Position numbers and translations under genes: made by a program. From Psychromonas aquimarina ATCC BAA-1526 (GTDB lineage Bacteria > Pseudomonadota > Gammaproteobacteria > Enterobacterales > Psychromonadaceae), in the NCBI RefSeq assembly GCF_000428725.1, contig NZ_KE386793.1, positions 316,524 to 380,523 on the forward strand: a stretch of 64,000 nucleotides of DNA, given 5' to 3'. Shown here one piece after another: positions 38,183 to 46,921 of this stretch (the first letter of the stretch is position 1; each line of letters begins with the position of its first letter). Under the pieces are notes generated by a model. The model was not told the origin of the DNA and searched no databases. It saw only the letters and a program-made list of their open reading frames with translations.

Positions 38183-38190
38183 AGCAGCCC

Positions 38191-39249
38191 TTAATAGATG
38201 TAATGTAAATAGCTGAGCAGGCTGATCTGCGCCTTTGCCAGCAGTGCAAAAACCGCATTATCAGGCAGCAGCTGCACCGTTGCCCGCGCGCCGGAAGGCA
38301 GGGTATTCGCATGGTTATTTTTTAGTGTCAGGTGCATACGCATGCGCTGAGCATCCCGCACCCAGCGAGTCGATTTTGTCGGAGTTGCCAGGCTGCCGTT
38401 GGCGTCAAACTGAGCAGCACTGATCCCGGCATCCATACCAGCAATATAGGCGGGATAAAGCTGACCCGGATCACTATCAAAGGCCACCAGTGCCCGGCTG
38501 CCTGCTGTCGCGCTGCGCGAGCTTTTCTCCCGGAAATCTGCAATGATATCTAGTTCAGTGGAAACCAAAGCCAGCAGCGGTTTGCCGGCGGCTGCATAGG
38601 CACCGGCTTTAAGCTGCAGGTTAGTGACAATACCGTCCTGCTCAGCTTTAACCCGGGTATAGGATAAATTTAACTGTTGCTGCTCAAGCTGGTTTTGTGC
38701 AACACGAAGATTTATGTTCTGCTCATCAAGCTCGCCCCTGCGTACCTGCAGTTCCTTTAAACGTGCTTTAGCCGCCAGTAAGCTGGCCTGAGCGGCCGTT
38801 GCCGCGCTCTGTGCATCATCTTTCTGCTGCTGCGATACCTGATGACGGCTGTTTAGGAAATCAACCCTTTCGGCATAGCGCATTTTCTGCTCGGTGAGAA
38901 TGCTGCTTGCCTTAACCTCTGCCTCAGCAGCTGCTAATGAGGCATCCAGCTGCCTGTTACTTTTGCGGGTCTGTTCCAGGTTCAGCTGCGCTTTTTCTAC
39001 CGCCAGCTCATAGGGGGCCGGGTCAATATAAAACAGCAGATCACCTTTAGAAACCCGCTGGTTATTTTTAACTTTAATCTCGGTAATGTGGCCATTGAGC
39101 TGCGGTGCAACTTTGGTGACAGATCTGGCCGCCATCGCCTGTTGAGTCAGCGGCATTGTTGAATCAGCTAAAATAAAATAGCTGAAAATCGTCACAAAGA
39201 AGATCATTGCAAGCTTTATCCAGCGGCTGAATTTTTGTTCTGGTGTCAT
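38191..39249 (-). CDS. HlyD/EmrA-family membrane fusion protein
   Basis: A 352-residue adaptor with one N-terminal membrane helix (~12-30). A biotinyl-lipoyl-like half (VAPQLNGHITEIKVKNNQRVSKGDLLFYID) is followed by a long coiled-coil hairpin (~85-185) and the second lipoyl half (DGIVTNLQLKAGAYAAAGKPLLALV). A beta-barrel region comes last. It bridges the inner-membrane pump to an outer channel. The start at 39249 has GAGA 7-8 bases upstream; an in-frame ATG at 39282 overlapping the marR end is an alternative. Middle gene of the operon. Confidence 0.85.
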   Translation of the reverse strand: MTPEQKFSRWIKLAMIFFVTIFSYFILADSTMPLTQQAMAARSVTKVAPQLNGHITEIKVKNNQRVSKGDLLFYIDPAPYELAVEKAQLNLEQTRKSNRQLDASLAAAEAEVKASSILTEQKMRYAERVDFLNSRHQVSQQQKDDAQSAATAAQASLLAAKARLKELQVRRGELDEQNINLRVAQNQLEQQQLNLSYTRVKAEQDGIVTNLQLKAGAYAAAGKPLLALVSTELDIIADFREKSSRSATAGSRALVAFDSDPGQLYPAYIAGMDAGISAAQFDANGSLATPTKSTRWVRDAQRMRMHLTLKNNHANTLPSGARATVQLLPDNAVFALLAKAQISLLSYLHYIY

Positions 39250-39262
39250 AATTATTTCTCTA

Positions 39263-39730
39263 TTACTGTGTTTCTGTATCATTTAATCTGTGTAATGCGT
39301 TGCCTGCTATTCGTTCGATAACATTTTTAAACTGGCTGATTTCTGCTTCATCAATACCGGCTAACAGGTCGCGGCGAACCTGCATAATATGGGCTTCAAT
39401 TTTACAAATAACGGCGTGCCCCTGTGCGGTAAGCGTGACAATGCGCACCCGTTTATCTTTATCGCTGCTGCGGCGGACAATCAGCTCCTGCTCTTCTAAC
39501 TGTTTAAGGGTGCGCATCAGAGAGGCTAATTCAATTTCAAGTGAGTCGGCGAGTGTTTTCTGACTGATATTATCGTTCAGACATTTCAGCTTCCATAACG
39601 CAGTCCAGCGTGAATAGGTTAACTGCAGCGGTGCCAGTTCTTTATCTGCCGCAGTGCGCCATAAACGCGAAAGACGGCCCAGCTGTTCGGGCAGAGACAG
39701 TTCCCGTAATACTTTAATGTCATCGTTCAT
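39263..39730 (-). CDS. MarR/SlyA-family transcriptional regulator
   Basis: A 155-residue regulator with the winged-helix core LTYSRWTALWKLKCLNDNISQKTLADSLEIELASLMRTLKQLEEQELIVRRSSDKDKRVRIVTLTAQG. The ATG at 39730 is chosen because AAGGAG stands 5 bases upstream; the GTG at 39736 would overlap that site. It heads the hlyD-DUF2955 operon and is preceded by two SlyA/MarR-type palindromes, so it very likely represses its own operon until a phenolic-type inducer binds. Inducer inferred from the family only. Confidence 0.9.
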   Translation of the reverse strand: MNDDIKVLRELSLPEQLGRLSRLWRTAADKELAPLQLTYSRWTALWKLKCLNDNISQKTLADSLEIELASLMRTLKQLEEQELIVRRSSDKDKRVRIVTLTAQGHAVICKIEAHIMQVRRDLLAGIDEAEISQFKNVIERIAGNALHRLNDTETQ

Positions 39731-39743
39731 ATGCACTCCTTAG

Positions 39744-39789
39744 TTACTTAGCGTGCTAACTAATATATATTGGTTAGCACGCTAAGTAA
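39744..39789. promoter_or_regulatory. Double MarR/SlyA operator over the operon promoter
   Basis: Two 12-bp palindromes, TTAGCGTGCTAA (39748-39759) and TTAGCACGCTAA (39774-39785), sit 26 bp apart centre to centre within a larger inverted repeat with 17-bp arms (39744-39760 and 39773-39789). Both fit the SlyA core TTAGCNNGCTAA. They lie 14-60 bases upstream of marR, around a TA-rich promoter-like spacer. Confidence 0.75.
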
Positions 39790-40105
39790 ATTAAAAGCTG
39801 ATAATTTGATATTTTTGAATATAAGTGAGGCTGTGAGAAAGGCGGCTATGTTTAGTTATGCCGATAATCTGATTTAAGCAGGTGAGGTTTGATATTTGAG
39901 ACTGTGCTCGGCTTTCCGGCAGTAAGACCTGGTCAATTTTACTGTGTAAACCCCCTGTAAGTAATCACTCAGAAAAGCGCTTAGCTGCAGCTTTTGTTCT
40001 TTAAAGAACAGAGCCTGTTATTTAAAGGGGTATTATTCAACGATTGAAATGTTAGCGAAGTGAACATCGTGAAAAATGAAGCTTCTCGATTATAAGGTGT
40101 TTTAT
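39790..40105. other. Spacer upstream of the EAL gene with a 16-bp palindrome
   Basis: No gene is supported here. TGTTCTTTAAAGAACA at 39995-40010 is a perfect palindrome 95 bases upstream of the EAL-protein start and could be an operator. Confidence 0.4.
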
Positions 40106-41095
40106 ATGAAAAAAGCTGCCAATATAACTCTCTGTGAATTTTGTTCGCTGAATTTAGAGATTGAACGGACGGCATATTATGAGTGCTTAATACAGCGTCT
40201 GCCTGATGGAAATACAGCTGCTGAGCCGCTGCGTAATTCTGATACTGTAAAGCAGTATGCAGAAGATAAACAGGCAGAGTATTGTTATTCGTATAAGCGG
40301 CTGAACGGTGAGGTTCGCGAGTACCGTATTGCTCAGAAATTAAAAGAAGCAGCATATGAAGAGTTGTTTCATCTGCTCTACCAGCCTGCAGTTATTCTCG
40401 ATAGTAACTGTTTTTACGGGGCTAAAGTACTGCTAGGCTGGAGCGATTCTGAATTAGGTTTCGTAAGCCATGATGAATTTATTCCTATTGCCGAGCATCT
40501 GGGGGTAATGCCGGACATCGGGCAATGGATAATTAAGCAAAGCTGTCTGCAGTTAAAAGAATGGAATGATGCAGGGACTCCTTTATCCGGCAAGTTGTCA
40601 ATTAACATATCAATTCGCCAGCTTAATCTGAAAAACTTCACTCATGAGCTGCTCAATAATGTTCTCTCTGAGGGAGCACTGCCAATAGATATTGAGCTTG
40701 ATTTTACAGAAAGCTTTTTATTGAACGATTCGAAAAAAGTAGAAGAGAAATTCAGTGAATTAAGTATGCTGGGGTTTGGTGCTGCTATTGATGAATTTCA
40801 AACGGGTTATTCTACTTTAGTTTATCTGAAAACAAGCTCTGAGCGGACGTTAAAAATAAGCCGTGCATATATAAGCAGTATTTCCACTAATCCTTGTGAT
40901 AAGAAGCTTGTGAAGGCAGTTATTGATAATGCTAACCGGCTTGGAATAACAACTGCAGCTGAAGGTATCGAAACAGCAGAGCAGGCTGAATTAGTGAAAG
41001 AGTTAGGCTGTAAACTGGTTCAGGGGCGGTATTATGCTGAACCCTGTTCAGCAGATCAATTTATACAGATAATGAACTGCCACGGCACAATCTAA
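40106..41095 (+). CDS. EAL-domain protein with degenerate active site
   Basis: A 329-residue protein. A short N-terminal part (~1-70, unrecognised, Cys-rich near LCEFCSLN) is followed by an EAL fold (~80-325). Catalytic motifs are altered. The EAL-equivalent reads GAKVLLGW in place of EALLRW. The DDFGTGYSSL loop reads DEFQTGYSTL. LKIDRSFV reads LKISRAYI, and the ES-preceding helix is DFTES. AEGIET and NISIRQL are kept. The protein is therefore probably not a phosphodiesterase and may be a c-di-GMP receptor or adaptor. The ATG at 40106, after AAGG, is preferred; 40076 is an in-frame alternative. Confidence 0.85.
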   Translation: MKKAANITLCEFCSLNLEIERTAYYECLIQRLPDGNTAAEPLRNSDTVKQYAEDKQAEYCYSYKRLNGEVREYRIAQKLKEAAYEELFHLLYQPAVILDSNCFYGAKVLLGWSDSELGFVSHDEFIPIAEHLGVMPDIGQWIIKQSCLQLKEWNDAGTPLSGKLSINISIRQLNLKNFTHELLNNVLSEGALPIDIELDFTESFLLNDSKKVEEKFSELSMLGFGAAIDEFQTGYSTLVYLKTSSERTLKISRAYISSISTNPCDKKLVKAVIDNANRLGITTAAEGIETAEQAELVKELGCKLVQGRYYAEPCSADQFIQIMNCHGTI

Positions 41096-41185
41096 TATGA
41101 AGCTGCCGGTGTTAGGATTTTAAAACTTATGTTACCTGTATTTACTGGATCGTTTCTTGGCTGCTTTAGTATTAATGTTGAAGGG

Positions 41186-41215
41186 GGCAGGGCACTGTAA
41201 ATACAGTACCCTGCC
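41186..41215. terminator. Bidirectional hairpin between convergent genes
   Basis: A long stem GGCAGGGCACTGTA/TACAGTACCCTGCC with one mismatch and a 2-base apex (so about 12 pairs form). It lies between the stop codons of the EAL gene and the RND exporter gene. There is no strong T-run. Confidence 0.6.
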
Positions 41216-41232
41216 TGATAAGCGAGGAAAGA

Positions 41233-43569
41233 TTAAGCGCCGGCTAATGAAACCTCTTTATTATCAAGTGCCTGTTCACTGCTTAAAACAAGCTCTTTTT
41301 TATCAAAGGTTAATAACAGTGCCGGTAATAACAGCAGATCAACTATCAGAGCAATACTGATAGTCATTGCTGTGATCAAACCTAGTTCAAAGTTTAATTT
41401 AAATGTGGACAGCATCAGCACTGAGAATCCTGCTGTTAATACCGCAGTGGTAATAAATAATGCGGGACCGACATTAGTAAAGGCATAACGTACTGCCTGC
41501 TCTGCATTGAGCTGCTTTTCGCGGCGGCCGCGCATATATTTGCTGAGAAAGTGCACCGTATCATCAACAATAATACCGATAATCATACTGACCGATAAAG
41601 CCAGTGCAAAACCGATTTCACCTACCAGCAGCGCCCAGAGTCCAAATGACATTAACGGCGGCACAAGGTTGGGTACCAGGCTGATAATGCCGATTTTTAG
41701 TGAACGCAGTGAGATTAATATCAATAGCGAAATCAGTGCCAGGGCAAAAGCCACACCGCCGGTCATCTGTTTAACTGTGCGTAAACTAATATGCGAAAAC
41801 ATATACTGCGGACTGCCCGATGTCACGTTTATCCACGGGGCCGCATTGTGCAGCCACGCCTCTGCCCGTGCATTGAAAGCAATCATCTCGTTGTTTGATA
41901 AATTGTGCAGTGACACCGTAACTCGTGTTCCTGACTTATCAACATTAATCTGATTGTTAAGATCTAGTCCGTAAGGCAGTGACATTTCGTACAGTAATAA
42001 ATACTGGGCGGCTAATTCTCTATCTGCCGGTAAACGGTACAAGCTCGGATCATCAGCATGCAGGTTTTTATTCAGACGTTTCATAATATCCGATAAAACA
42101 TTGACATGAACGACTTCCGGCTGCTGATATAACCAGCTGCGGTATTGATCTAAAACTTGTAAATATTCCGGATCACTGGCACCGCCGGGCTGCTTTGAAT
42201 CTAAACCATATTCAATATTATACGGGCCGGTGAGATGATCCGAGGCATAATCAGTATCAACTCTAAAGGCGACGGACTGATCAAAAAATTCCCATATTTT
42301 GTCATTAACAATGTTTAACGGAATCAGTGAACACAGCAGCACTGTCAGCCCGGTCATTGACCATAAAACCTGTTTACGTCTGTTAATCACAAACTCGCCG
42401 ATAACCTTGATGCCGTTAGATGTTTTGTTTTTACTGACTTTAACGCGCACCGGAAATAACATCAGCAGCCAGGGGAGCAGTGTCATTGACAGCATAAATG
42501 AGATTAGTACTCCGACAGCAACCATATTGGCCAGATGATGAAAGGGCGGTACGTCAGAAAAGTTCATGGTTAAAAATCCGACCATAGTGGTGATGGTCGC
42601 CAGTATTACCGGCTGCATATTAACCCGCAGGCTTTCACTTAAGGCAAAACGTTTTTCCATTCCGGCGCGCATATTGTGGATCATGCTGAGCAGGATATGC
42701 ACGGCATTAGCAACAACAATCGTCATCACTATGGTCGGCGCACTGGCTGAAACCGGAGTAAGCTGCACCCCTAACCATCCGGCAAATCCCATGGTGGACA
42801 CAATTGATAACAGAATAATCACCAGTATAGTGAGTGTGGCTGAAATGCTGCGCAGGAAGAACAATAGGCCGATTAAGATCAGGGCAAACATGATTAATGT
42901 TAATGAGCCCATATCCGCCATTGAGGCTTCCATAAAGGCATTATCCATCGCCACTAAACCTGTTAAACGCACTTCAATGTCCGGGTTATTCTGCTCTAGC
43001 TGGCTGATTAAATCCCGGGTATAAGCAATGACTTTAGGGCTGCCTTCAGAGTCGCCTTCGGGCAGATTAATAGTGACATTAACTGCGGTTACTTTAGCAT
43101 CTGCGGAAATGACGCTGTTAAGCAGCAGTGGTTCGTTGAGCGCTATCTGTTTTATTTCTGCCAGCTGTTTATCACTTTTTGCAGCCGCATTTTCAATCAG
43201 ATCGCCGACCACTAAATCATCGTCTAACGCATAGGTATATTGAAAATTACTCAGCGAATCTACCCGTGATGAAAAGGGGATCTGCCAGGCTTCATTAGTC
43301 AGCCATTCTACGCTGTTTAATGTTTTCTGATTAAAAACCTGCCCGTCTTTAGGGGTAATGAGAATAACGACATTATCGGCTTTTACATAGGTTTTCTGAA
43401 TTTCGGAAAAATCCAGATACTGCGGATTATCATCTGAAAACCAGATCTGATAATCCGTTGCGAAACTGAGAAAGCGGGCGCCGCTGGCCATAGTGAAAAC
43501 TATCACTAAAGAAAGCAGGGCAAACAGCCACCGCCATCTTACTAGGTTTTGTGCAAGTAAACTGGTCAT
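41233..43569 (-). CDS. MMPL/RND-superfamily exporter
   Basis: A 778-residue RND protein made of two halves, each with one leading helix, a large periplasmic loop and five further helices. SSD/MMPL-type motifs are present: SASAPTIVMTIVVANAVHILL in half 1 and ALALSVSMIIGIIVDDTVHFLSKYMRGRR in half 2 (GxxxDD pattern). Half 1 carries an FSDDNPQYLDFSEIQKTYVKADNVVILI loop. Relatives export lipids or hydrophobic compounds by proton motive force. It lies 84 bp after the beta-barrel gene and downstream of a LolA-like gene, so a lipid- or hydrophobe-transport role is likely. GAGGG precedes the ATG. Confidence 0.88.
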   Translation of the reverse strand: MTSLLAQNLVRWRWLFALLSLVIVFTMASGARFLSFATDYQIWFSDDNPQYLDFSEIQKTYVKADNVVILITPKDGQVFNQKTLNSVEWLTNEAWQIPFSSRVDSLSNFQYTYALDDDLVVGDLIENAAAKSDKQLAEIKQIALNEPLLLNSVISADAKVTAVNVTINLPEGDSEGSPKVIAYTRDLISQLEQNNPDIEVRLTGLVAMDNAFMEASMADMGSLTLIMFALILIGLLFFLRSISATLTILVIILLSIVSTMGFAGWLGVQLTPVSASAPTIVMTIVVANAVHILLSMIHNMRAGMEKRFALSESLRVNMQPVILATITTMVGFLTMNFSDVPPFHHLANMVAVGVLISFMLSMTLLPWLLMLFPVRVKVSKNKTSNGIKVIGEFVINRRKQVLWSMTGLTVLLCSLIPLNIVNDKIWEFFDQSVAFRVDTDYASDHLTGPYNIEYGLDSKQPGGASDPEYLQVLDQYRSWLYQQPEVVHVNVLSDIMKRLNKNLHADDPSLYRLPADRELAAQYLLLYEMSLPYGLDLNNQINVDKSGTRVTVSLHNLSNNEMIAFNARAEAWLHNAAPWINVTSGSPQYMFSHISLRTVKQMTGGVAFALALISLLILISLRSLKIGIISLVPNLVPPLMSFGLWALLVGEIGFALALSVSMIIGIIVDDTVHFLSKYMRGRREKQLNAEQAVRYAFTNVGPALFITTAVLTAGFSVLMLSTFKLNFELGLITAMTISIALIVDLLLLPALLLTFDKKELVLSSEQALDNKEVSLAGA

Positions 43570-43653
43570 AAATCCCTCTTTGATAACTGTGGTTATCGTT
43601 ATTTAAATTTTTACTGCTTACAGCTGCAGAGCAGTAGGTGTCCTGGTTATTGA

Positions 43654-44856
43654 TTAAAAATATCGTTCAACGGAAAGCTGAATATGATCATCATTGTTAA
43701 GCATGGAAACGAAATCCTGCGGCTGATTACTGTCAAACAGGCGCAGATCAAAACTTACTTTATAGTTGTCGCCGAAGCGCCGGTTTGCCTCGATTAAAAA
43801 GGTGTTGCTGTGGTGCTCCATATCTGTTCTAAAACCAATTAACAGCTCGCTGCTTTGTACATCGTTAAGTGCAATACGGCTGCCGACAAACAGATCATTC
43901 TGCAGATCCGCGCCGCGGGAAGATTCACTTGCCTGCCCGCGAGAATCCCAGGCGTATTCCATCAGCCAGCCGAGGTCAGCGTCTGAATCGAGAATACCGA
44001 CGCTGGTATATTCAAAACCGGCCTGTGCAGCTGCAAAATTATCGTTACTCGTGTCGCGGTAAATACTTTCAAATTTCCATAACCAGCCGCCACTGGTTGC
44101 CTGAATATCAATACCGAGCTGATCCATCTGTTCATAATACGGGATTAAGCTTATGGGCTCCTGAGTGCTCTGCTGTAGAAGCGGTTCACGATTAGTGCCG
44201 TGAAACCAGTAACTGCCGAGGTCAAAATCGCCGATGCTGTGTGACCAGCGAACAGCAAGATCAACATGCTGTTTACCGGCCGATGACTCATAAACAGCAT
44301 TATTTGTATCAACAGCAGCCGGACCGCGTAATCGCCCGTTCTGTCCGGCAAAGGTGCGTTCTCTAAAGCCGGGCAGCAGATAATAGTCGACAATGCCCCA
44401 GTCATTGACTGTGGACAGATTAAGCATCAGCTGGCCGAGTTTATCTTCTCCGTCAATGTCTTCTACGGCATCGGTCTGATTAATCACATCAACTAAATGC
44501 TGAAATTCAGTCACCCCCCAGAATACACGCCGTATACCTGCACGCAGCTCCCAGTCTTCACTGACATGGATATAAGAAAGCTCTCTGATATCCCCGTGAG
44601 TGCGTTCTGCATCCTGGTTGTCATAGCGGTAATAGGGAATAAATGTGATTGAATCGGAACTGTTATTCCAGGCGTAATAAATCTCCGCCTGGGCATAAAA
44701 ACCCGGCTGTGTATTTTCTAACTGCTCAGGGTACTGGCCCTGTTCAAAAAAATAGCGGCTGTCTGCACCGACCTTGGCATTCGCTTCAAATTCTGCGCAG
44801 ATAACCGTACTGCTTAGTAACAGGCTGGTGGTGAGCAGTGACCATTTAAACCACAT
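43654..44856 (-). CDS. Outer-membrane beta-barrel protein of the RND locus
   Basis: A 400-residue protein. The signal peptide ends near ICA-EFEANAKVG. The rest shows alternating aromatic/polar strands (FYAQAEIYYAWNNSSDSITFIPYYRYD) and ends in a C-terminal F (QLSVERYF), the hallmark of BAM-inserted barrels. The family resembles DUF1302-like proteins found beside RND exporters. Its start codon almost overlaps the stop of the LolA-like gene (TGATATG), implying translational coupling. It probably forms the outer-membrane part of the same system. Function inferred. Confidence 0.8.
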   Translation of the reverse strand: MWFKWSLLTTSLLLSSTVICAEFEANAKVGADSRYFFEQGQYPEQLENTQPGFYAQAEIYYAWNNSSDSITFIPYYRYDNQDAERTHGDIRELSYIHVSEDWELRAGIRRVFWGVTEFQHLVDVINQTDAVEDIDGEDKLGQLMLNLSTVNDWGIVDYYLLPGFRERTFAGQNGRLRGPAAVDTNNAVYESSAGKQHVDLAVRWSHSIGDFDLGSYWFHGTNREPLLQQSTQEPISLIPYYEQMDQLGIDIQATSGGWLWKFESIYRDTSNDNFAAAQAGFEYTSVGILDSDADLGWLMEYAWDSRGQASESSRGADLQNDLFVGSRIALNDVQSSELLIGFRTDMEHHSNTFLIEANRRFGDNYKVSFDLRLFDSNQPQDFVSMLNNDDHIQLSVERYF

Positions 44857-44857
44857 A

Positions 44858-45661
44858 TCAGCGTACTCGTTTTAATGCATTTTTGTTAAAATCACCGTCT
44901 TTCAGGCCGCTTTTAAATACGTAGTTTTTCCATTTCAGCTCGGTACTTTTACCGTTCTGATGATTAACCATATTCATTGTATCGGCTCGCCAGTATTGAT
45001 TAAGATACTGCTGATAACCTGTATAAGTTAAGGTTTTAAGCAGGGTGTTTTTACGATCGTAAAAGTCAATTTTCTGAATTCGATAAGCTTCTTTATCTAC
45101 CCAGACGATACGGCGCGTATAACCGGAATGCGGATCAGCGGGGTACTGTTCAACCATAAAGCTGTCCAAACCGTTTACTGCCTGATCACCTAAATATTTG
45201 TAGCTGTATTTTTCAATTTCAAAGGAGCTTAAATCTTCAAAAGCAAACTGTGAGCCCATAAACGGCCCGGATTTATTTCGTGATGAAATCCGTTTCACCC
45301 GTTTTAATGCCGGTAGATATAACCACTGGTCATCAGCTTCTACCGGGTGAGAAAAACTTAAAAACGCGGTGCCTTTAACATCACGCGGTTTATTGAAGGT
45401 GGTTAAACTTTTATCTCCGTCTTCTAATTGTTCAATGGTTTTTATTTTTAATTCACGTATGCTTTTCTGCCCCTGTGCATTGTGCAGAATCATTAACATA
45501 TCGGCGCTGCTGTCTGTCCAGCCCGTATCATGCTGTTTTACCTGCTGCGATATCTGCAGACCCTGCTGCTCTTGAGTTAATGCAGAACTGCCGCTGCTCA
45601 CCAGGGTAAACACTGCGGCTGCCGCTAATTTATTGATGCTGATTTTGTTCAATATTTTCAC
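44858..45661 (-). CDS. LolA-like outer membrane lipoprotein-sorting family protein
   Basis: A 267-residue protein with a signal peptide (to about SSALT). The mature part is of the LolA-like/outer-membrane lipoprotein-sorting type (PF17131): KTIEQLEDGDKSLTTFNKPRDVKGTAFLSF, WLYLPALKRVKRISSRNKSGPFMGSQFAFEDL and IVWVDKEAYRIQKIDFYDRKN. It probably binds a hydrophobic molecule in the periplasm and passes it between membranes together with the RND exporter encoded two genes downstream. TAAGGAG lies 7 bases before the ATG. First gene of a three-gene operon, divergent from a LysR gene. Confidence 0.85.
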   Translation of the reverse strand: MKILNKISINKLAAAAVFTLVSSGSSALTQEQQGLQISQQVKQHDTGWTDSSADMLMILHNAQGQKSIRELKIKTIEQLEDGDKSLTTFNKPRDVKGTAFLSFSHPVEADDQWLYLPALKRVKRISSRNKSGPFMGSQFAFEDLSSFEIEKYSYKYLGDQAVNGLDSFMVEQYPADPHSGYTRRIVWVDKEAYRIQKIDFYDRKNTLLKTLTYTGYQQYLNQYWRADTMNMVNHQNGKSTELKWKNYVFKSGLKDGDFNKNALKRVR

Positions 45662-45810
45662 TCCTTAAATGTGTTGAAAGTAACCGCCATGTGAAGACGG
45701 TTTATACTGTTAAGCTATGATTTGGAGGATTCCTTACCTGTTCTTAACATTGATTCAGGCTTATCTTAGTTAACTTCTTGTGGATGATATATAATCAAAA
45801 GTAACCATTG

Positions 45811-45830
45811 GTGGTGCTAAAATGCACCAC
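45811..45830. promoter_or_regulatory. Palindromic operator candidate in the LysR/RND divergent region
   Basis: GTGGTGC-taaaat-GCACCAC, a perfect 7-6-7 inverted repeat 72 bases upstream of the lysR-type gene and about 150 upstream of the LolA-like gene. Plausible binding site for the adjacent regulator. Confidence 0.5.
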
Positions 45831-45902
45831 GTAAAAAATTACTGCTGATGTTAAAATATTCAGCGGCAGCAGAAATTTTGTCGGCTGATACAGGAGGGGA
45901 TT

Positions 45903-46763
45903 ATGAATAGCTGGAATGATGTACGTTTTGTCCTGGCTTTAGCGCGAAGCGGCTCTATCAGGCAGGCGGCTAAAAGTTTAGAGGTTAACCATACCACAGT
46001 GGCAAGGCGTATCGATGTCTTAGAAAAACGTTTACAAGCGCGCTTATTTGAAAAAACACCCGGCGGTTATGTACTGACGGCATCGGGAAAAATTATCAGT
46101 GAAGCCGCTGAGGAAATGGAAGATCTGCTGCTTGGCAGTGAACGGAGAATTGAAGGTGCGGATATTGAACTGAGCGGTGACGTGCATATCCATTTTCCGG
46201 ATGCATTTAATGAGATGCTTTGTGAACTATTAGCGCCTTTTTCGCAGCAGCACCCTAAATTAAACATTCATCTCTCCTGTAGTTCTGAGGTGGCGGATCT
46301 GGCTCGAAGAGAGGCGGATATTGCTCTGCGGGTTGCCCAGTCTCCTCCGCAAGATATGGTCGGCAGAGCTGTTGCCAAACTGCCCGTTGCGCTGTTTGCC
46401 GCTGCTGATTACCCCGTTGACCCAGCTAAAAACTGGTCTGAGTATCCCTGGGTGCGCTGGGCGCCAAAGTTCCGACATGCACCAGCCGAAGTACTTGCGG
46501 AAAAGCTTTCCGGTAAGTCATCATCTGCACTGGTGGTGAACACCTATGGATCAATATCCAGTTTACTGAAAAATGGTGCCGGTATCGGTTTATTAATCCC
46601 CTGTCTGGCAAACAGAGAGCCGAAACTAAAACAGATCTCAGCGGAATTTGCTGAAGGGGCGTTAGATGTATGGATTCTTATCCATCCGGATTTAAGAGGG
46701 GTTAAACGGATCAAAGCAATTACCGACCTGATAAAAGATAAGTTTGACAGTTACAGCTGCTAA
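45903..46763 (+). CDS. LysR-family transcriptional regulator
   Basis: A 286-residue LysR regulator. The HTH is at residues ~4-62 (FVLALARSGSIRQAAKSLEVNHTTVARRIDVLEKRLQARLFEKTPGGYVLTASG). The effector domain from ~90 resembles the group acting on few targets (VHIHFPDAFNEMLCELLAPF). AGGAGGGG precedes the ATG. It is divergent from the LolA-like/barrel/RND operon, which it most likely controls. Inducer unknown. Confidence 0.92.
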   Translation: MNSWNDVRFVLALARSGSIRQAAKSLEVNHTTVARRIDVLEKRLQARLFEKTPGGYVLTASGKIISEAAEEMEDLLLGSERRIEGADIELSGDVHIHFPDAFNEMLCELLAPFSQQHPKLNIHLSCSSEVADLARREADIALRVAQSPPQDMVGRAVAKLPVALFAAADYPVDPAKNWSEYPWVRWAPKFRHAPAEVLAEKLSGKSSSALVVNTYGSISSLLKNGAGIGLLIPCLANREPKLKQISAEFAEGALDVWILIHPDLRGVKRIKAITDLIKDKFDSYSC

Positions 46764-46888
46764 GCACGCCAGTGCGCGGCTCTGTTAAACAGCTTAATAG
46801 GGCTTTAGCCTAATTGTCTGAGGGTAAAAGCTTTTTGTTACAGTTTTATACTTTTATCTGTGCACATTTTTCGATAAGGTGTATCTAT

Positions 46889-46915
46889 ATGCCTTCACTT
46901 TATTATCTTGAGTAA
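46889..46915 (+). other. Upstream mini-ORF (MPSLYYLE) in the aroH leader
   Basis: Eight codons and a stop, with AAGGTG 7 bases before the ATG. It ends 6 bases before the aroH start and in the same frame. The aroH start itself has only a weak GAG. It may act as a coupling or leader peptide; two adjacent Tyr codons are present. A chance ORF is possible. Confidence 0.4.
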
Positions 46916-46921
46916 TATTCT

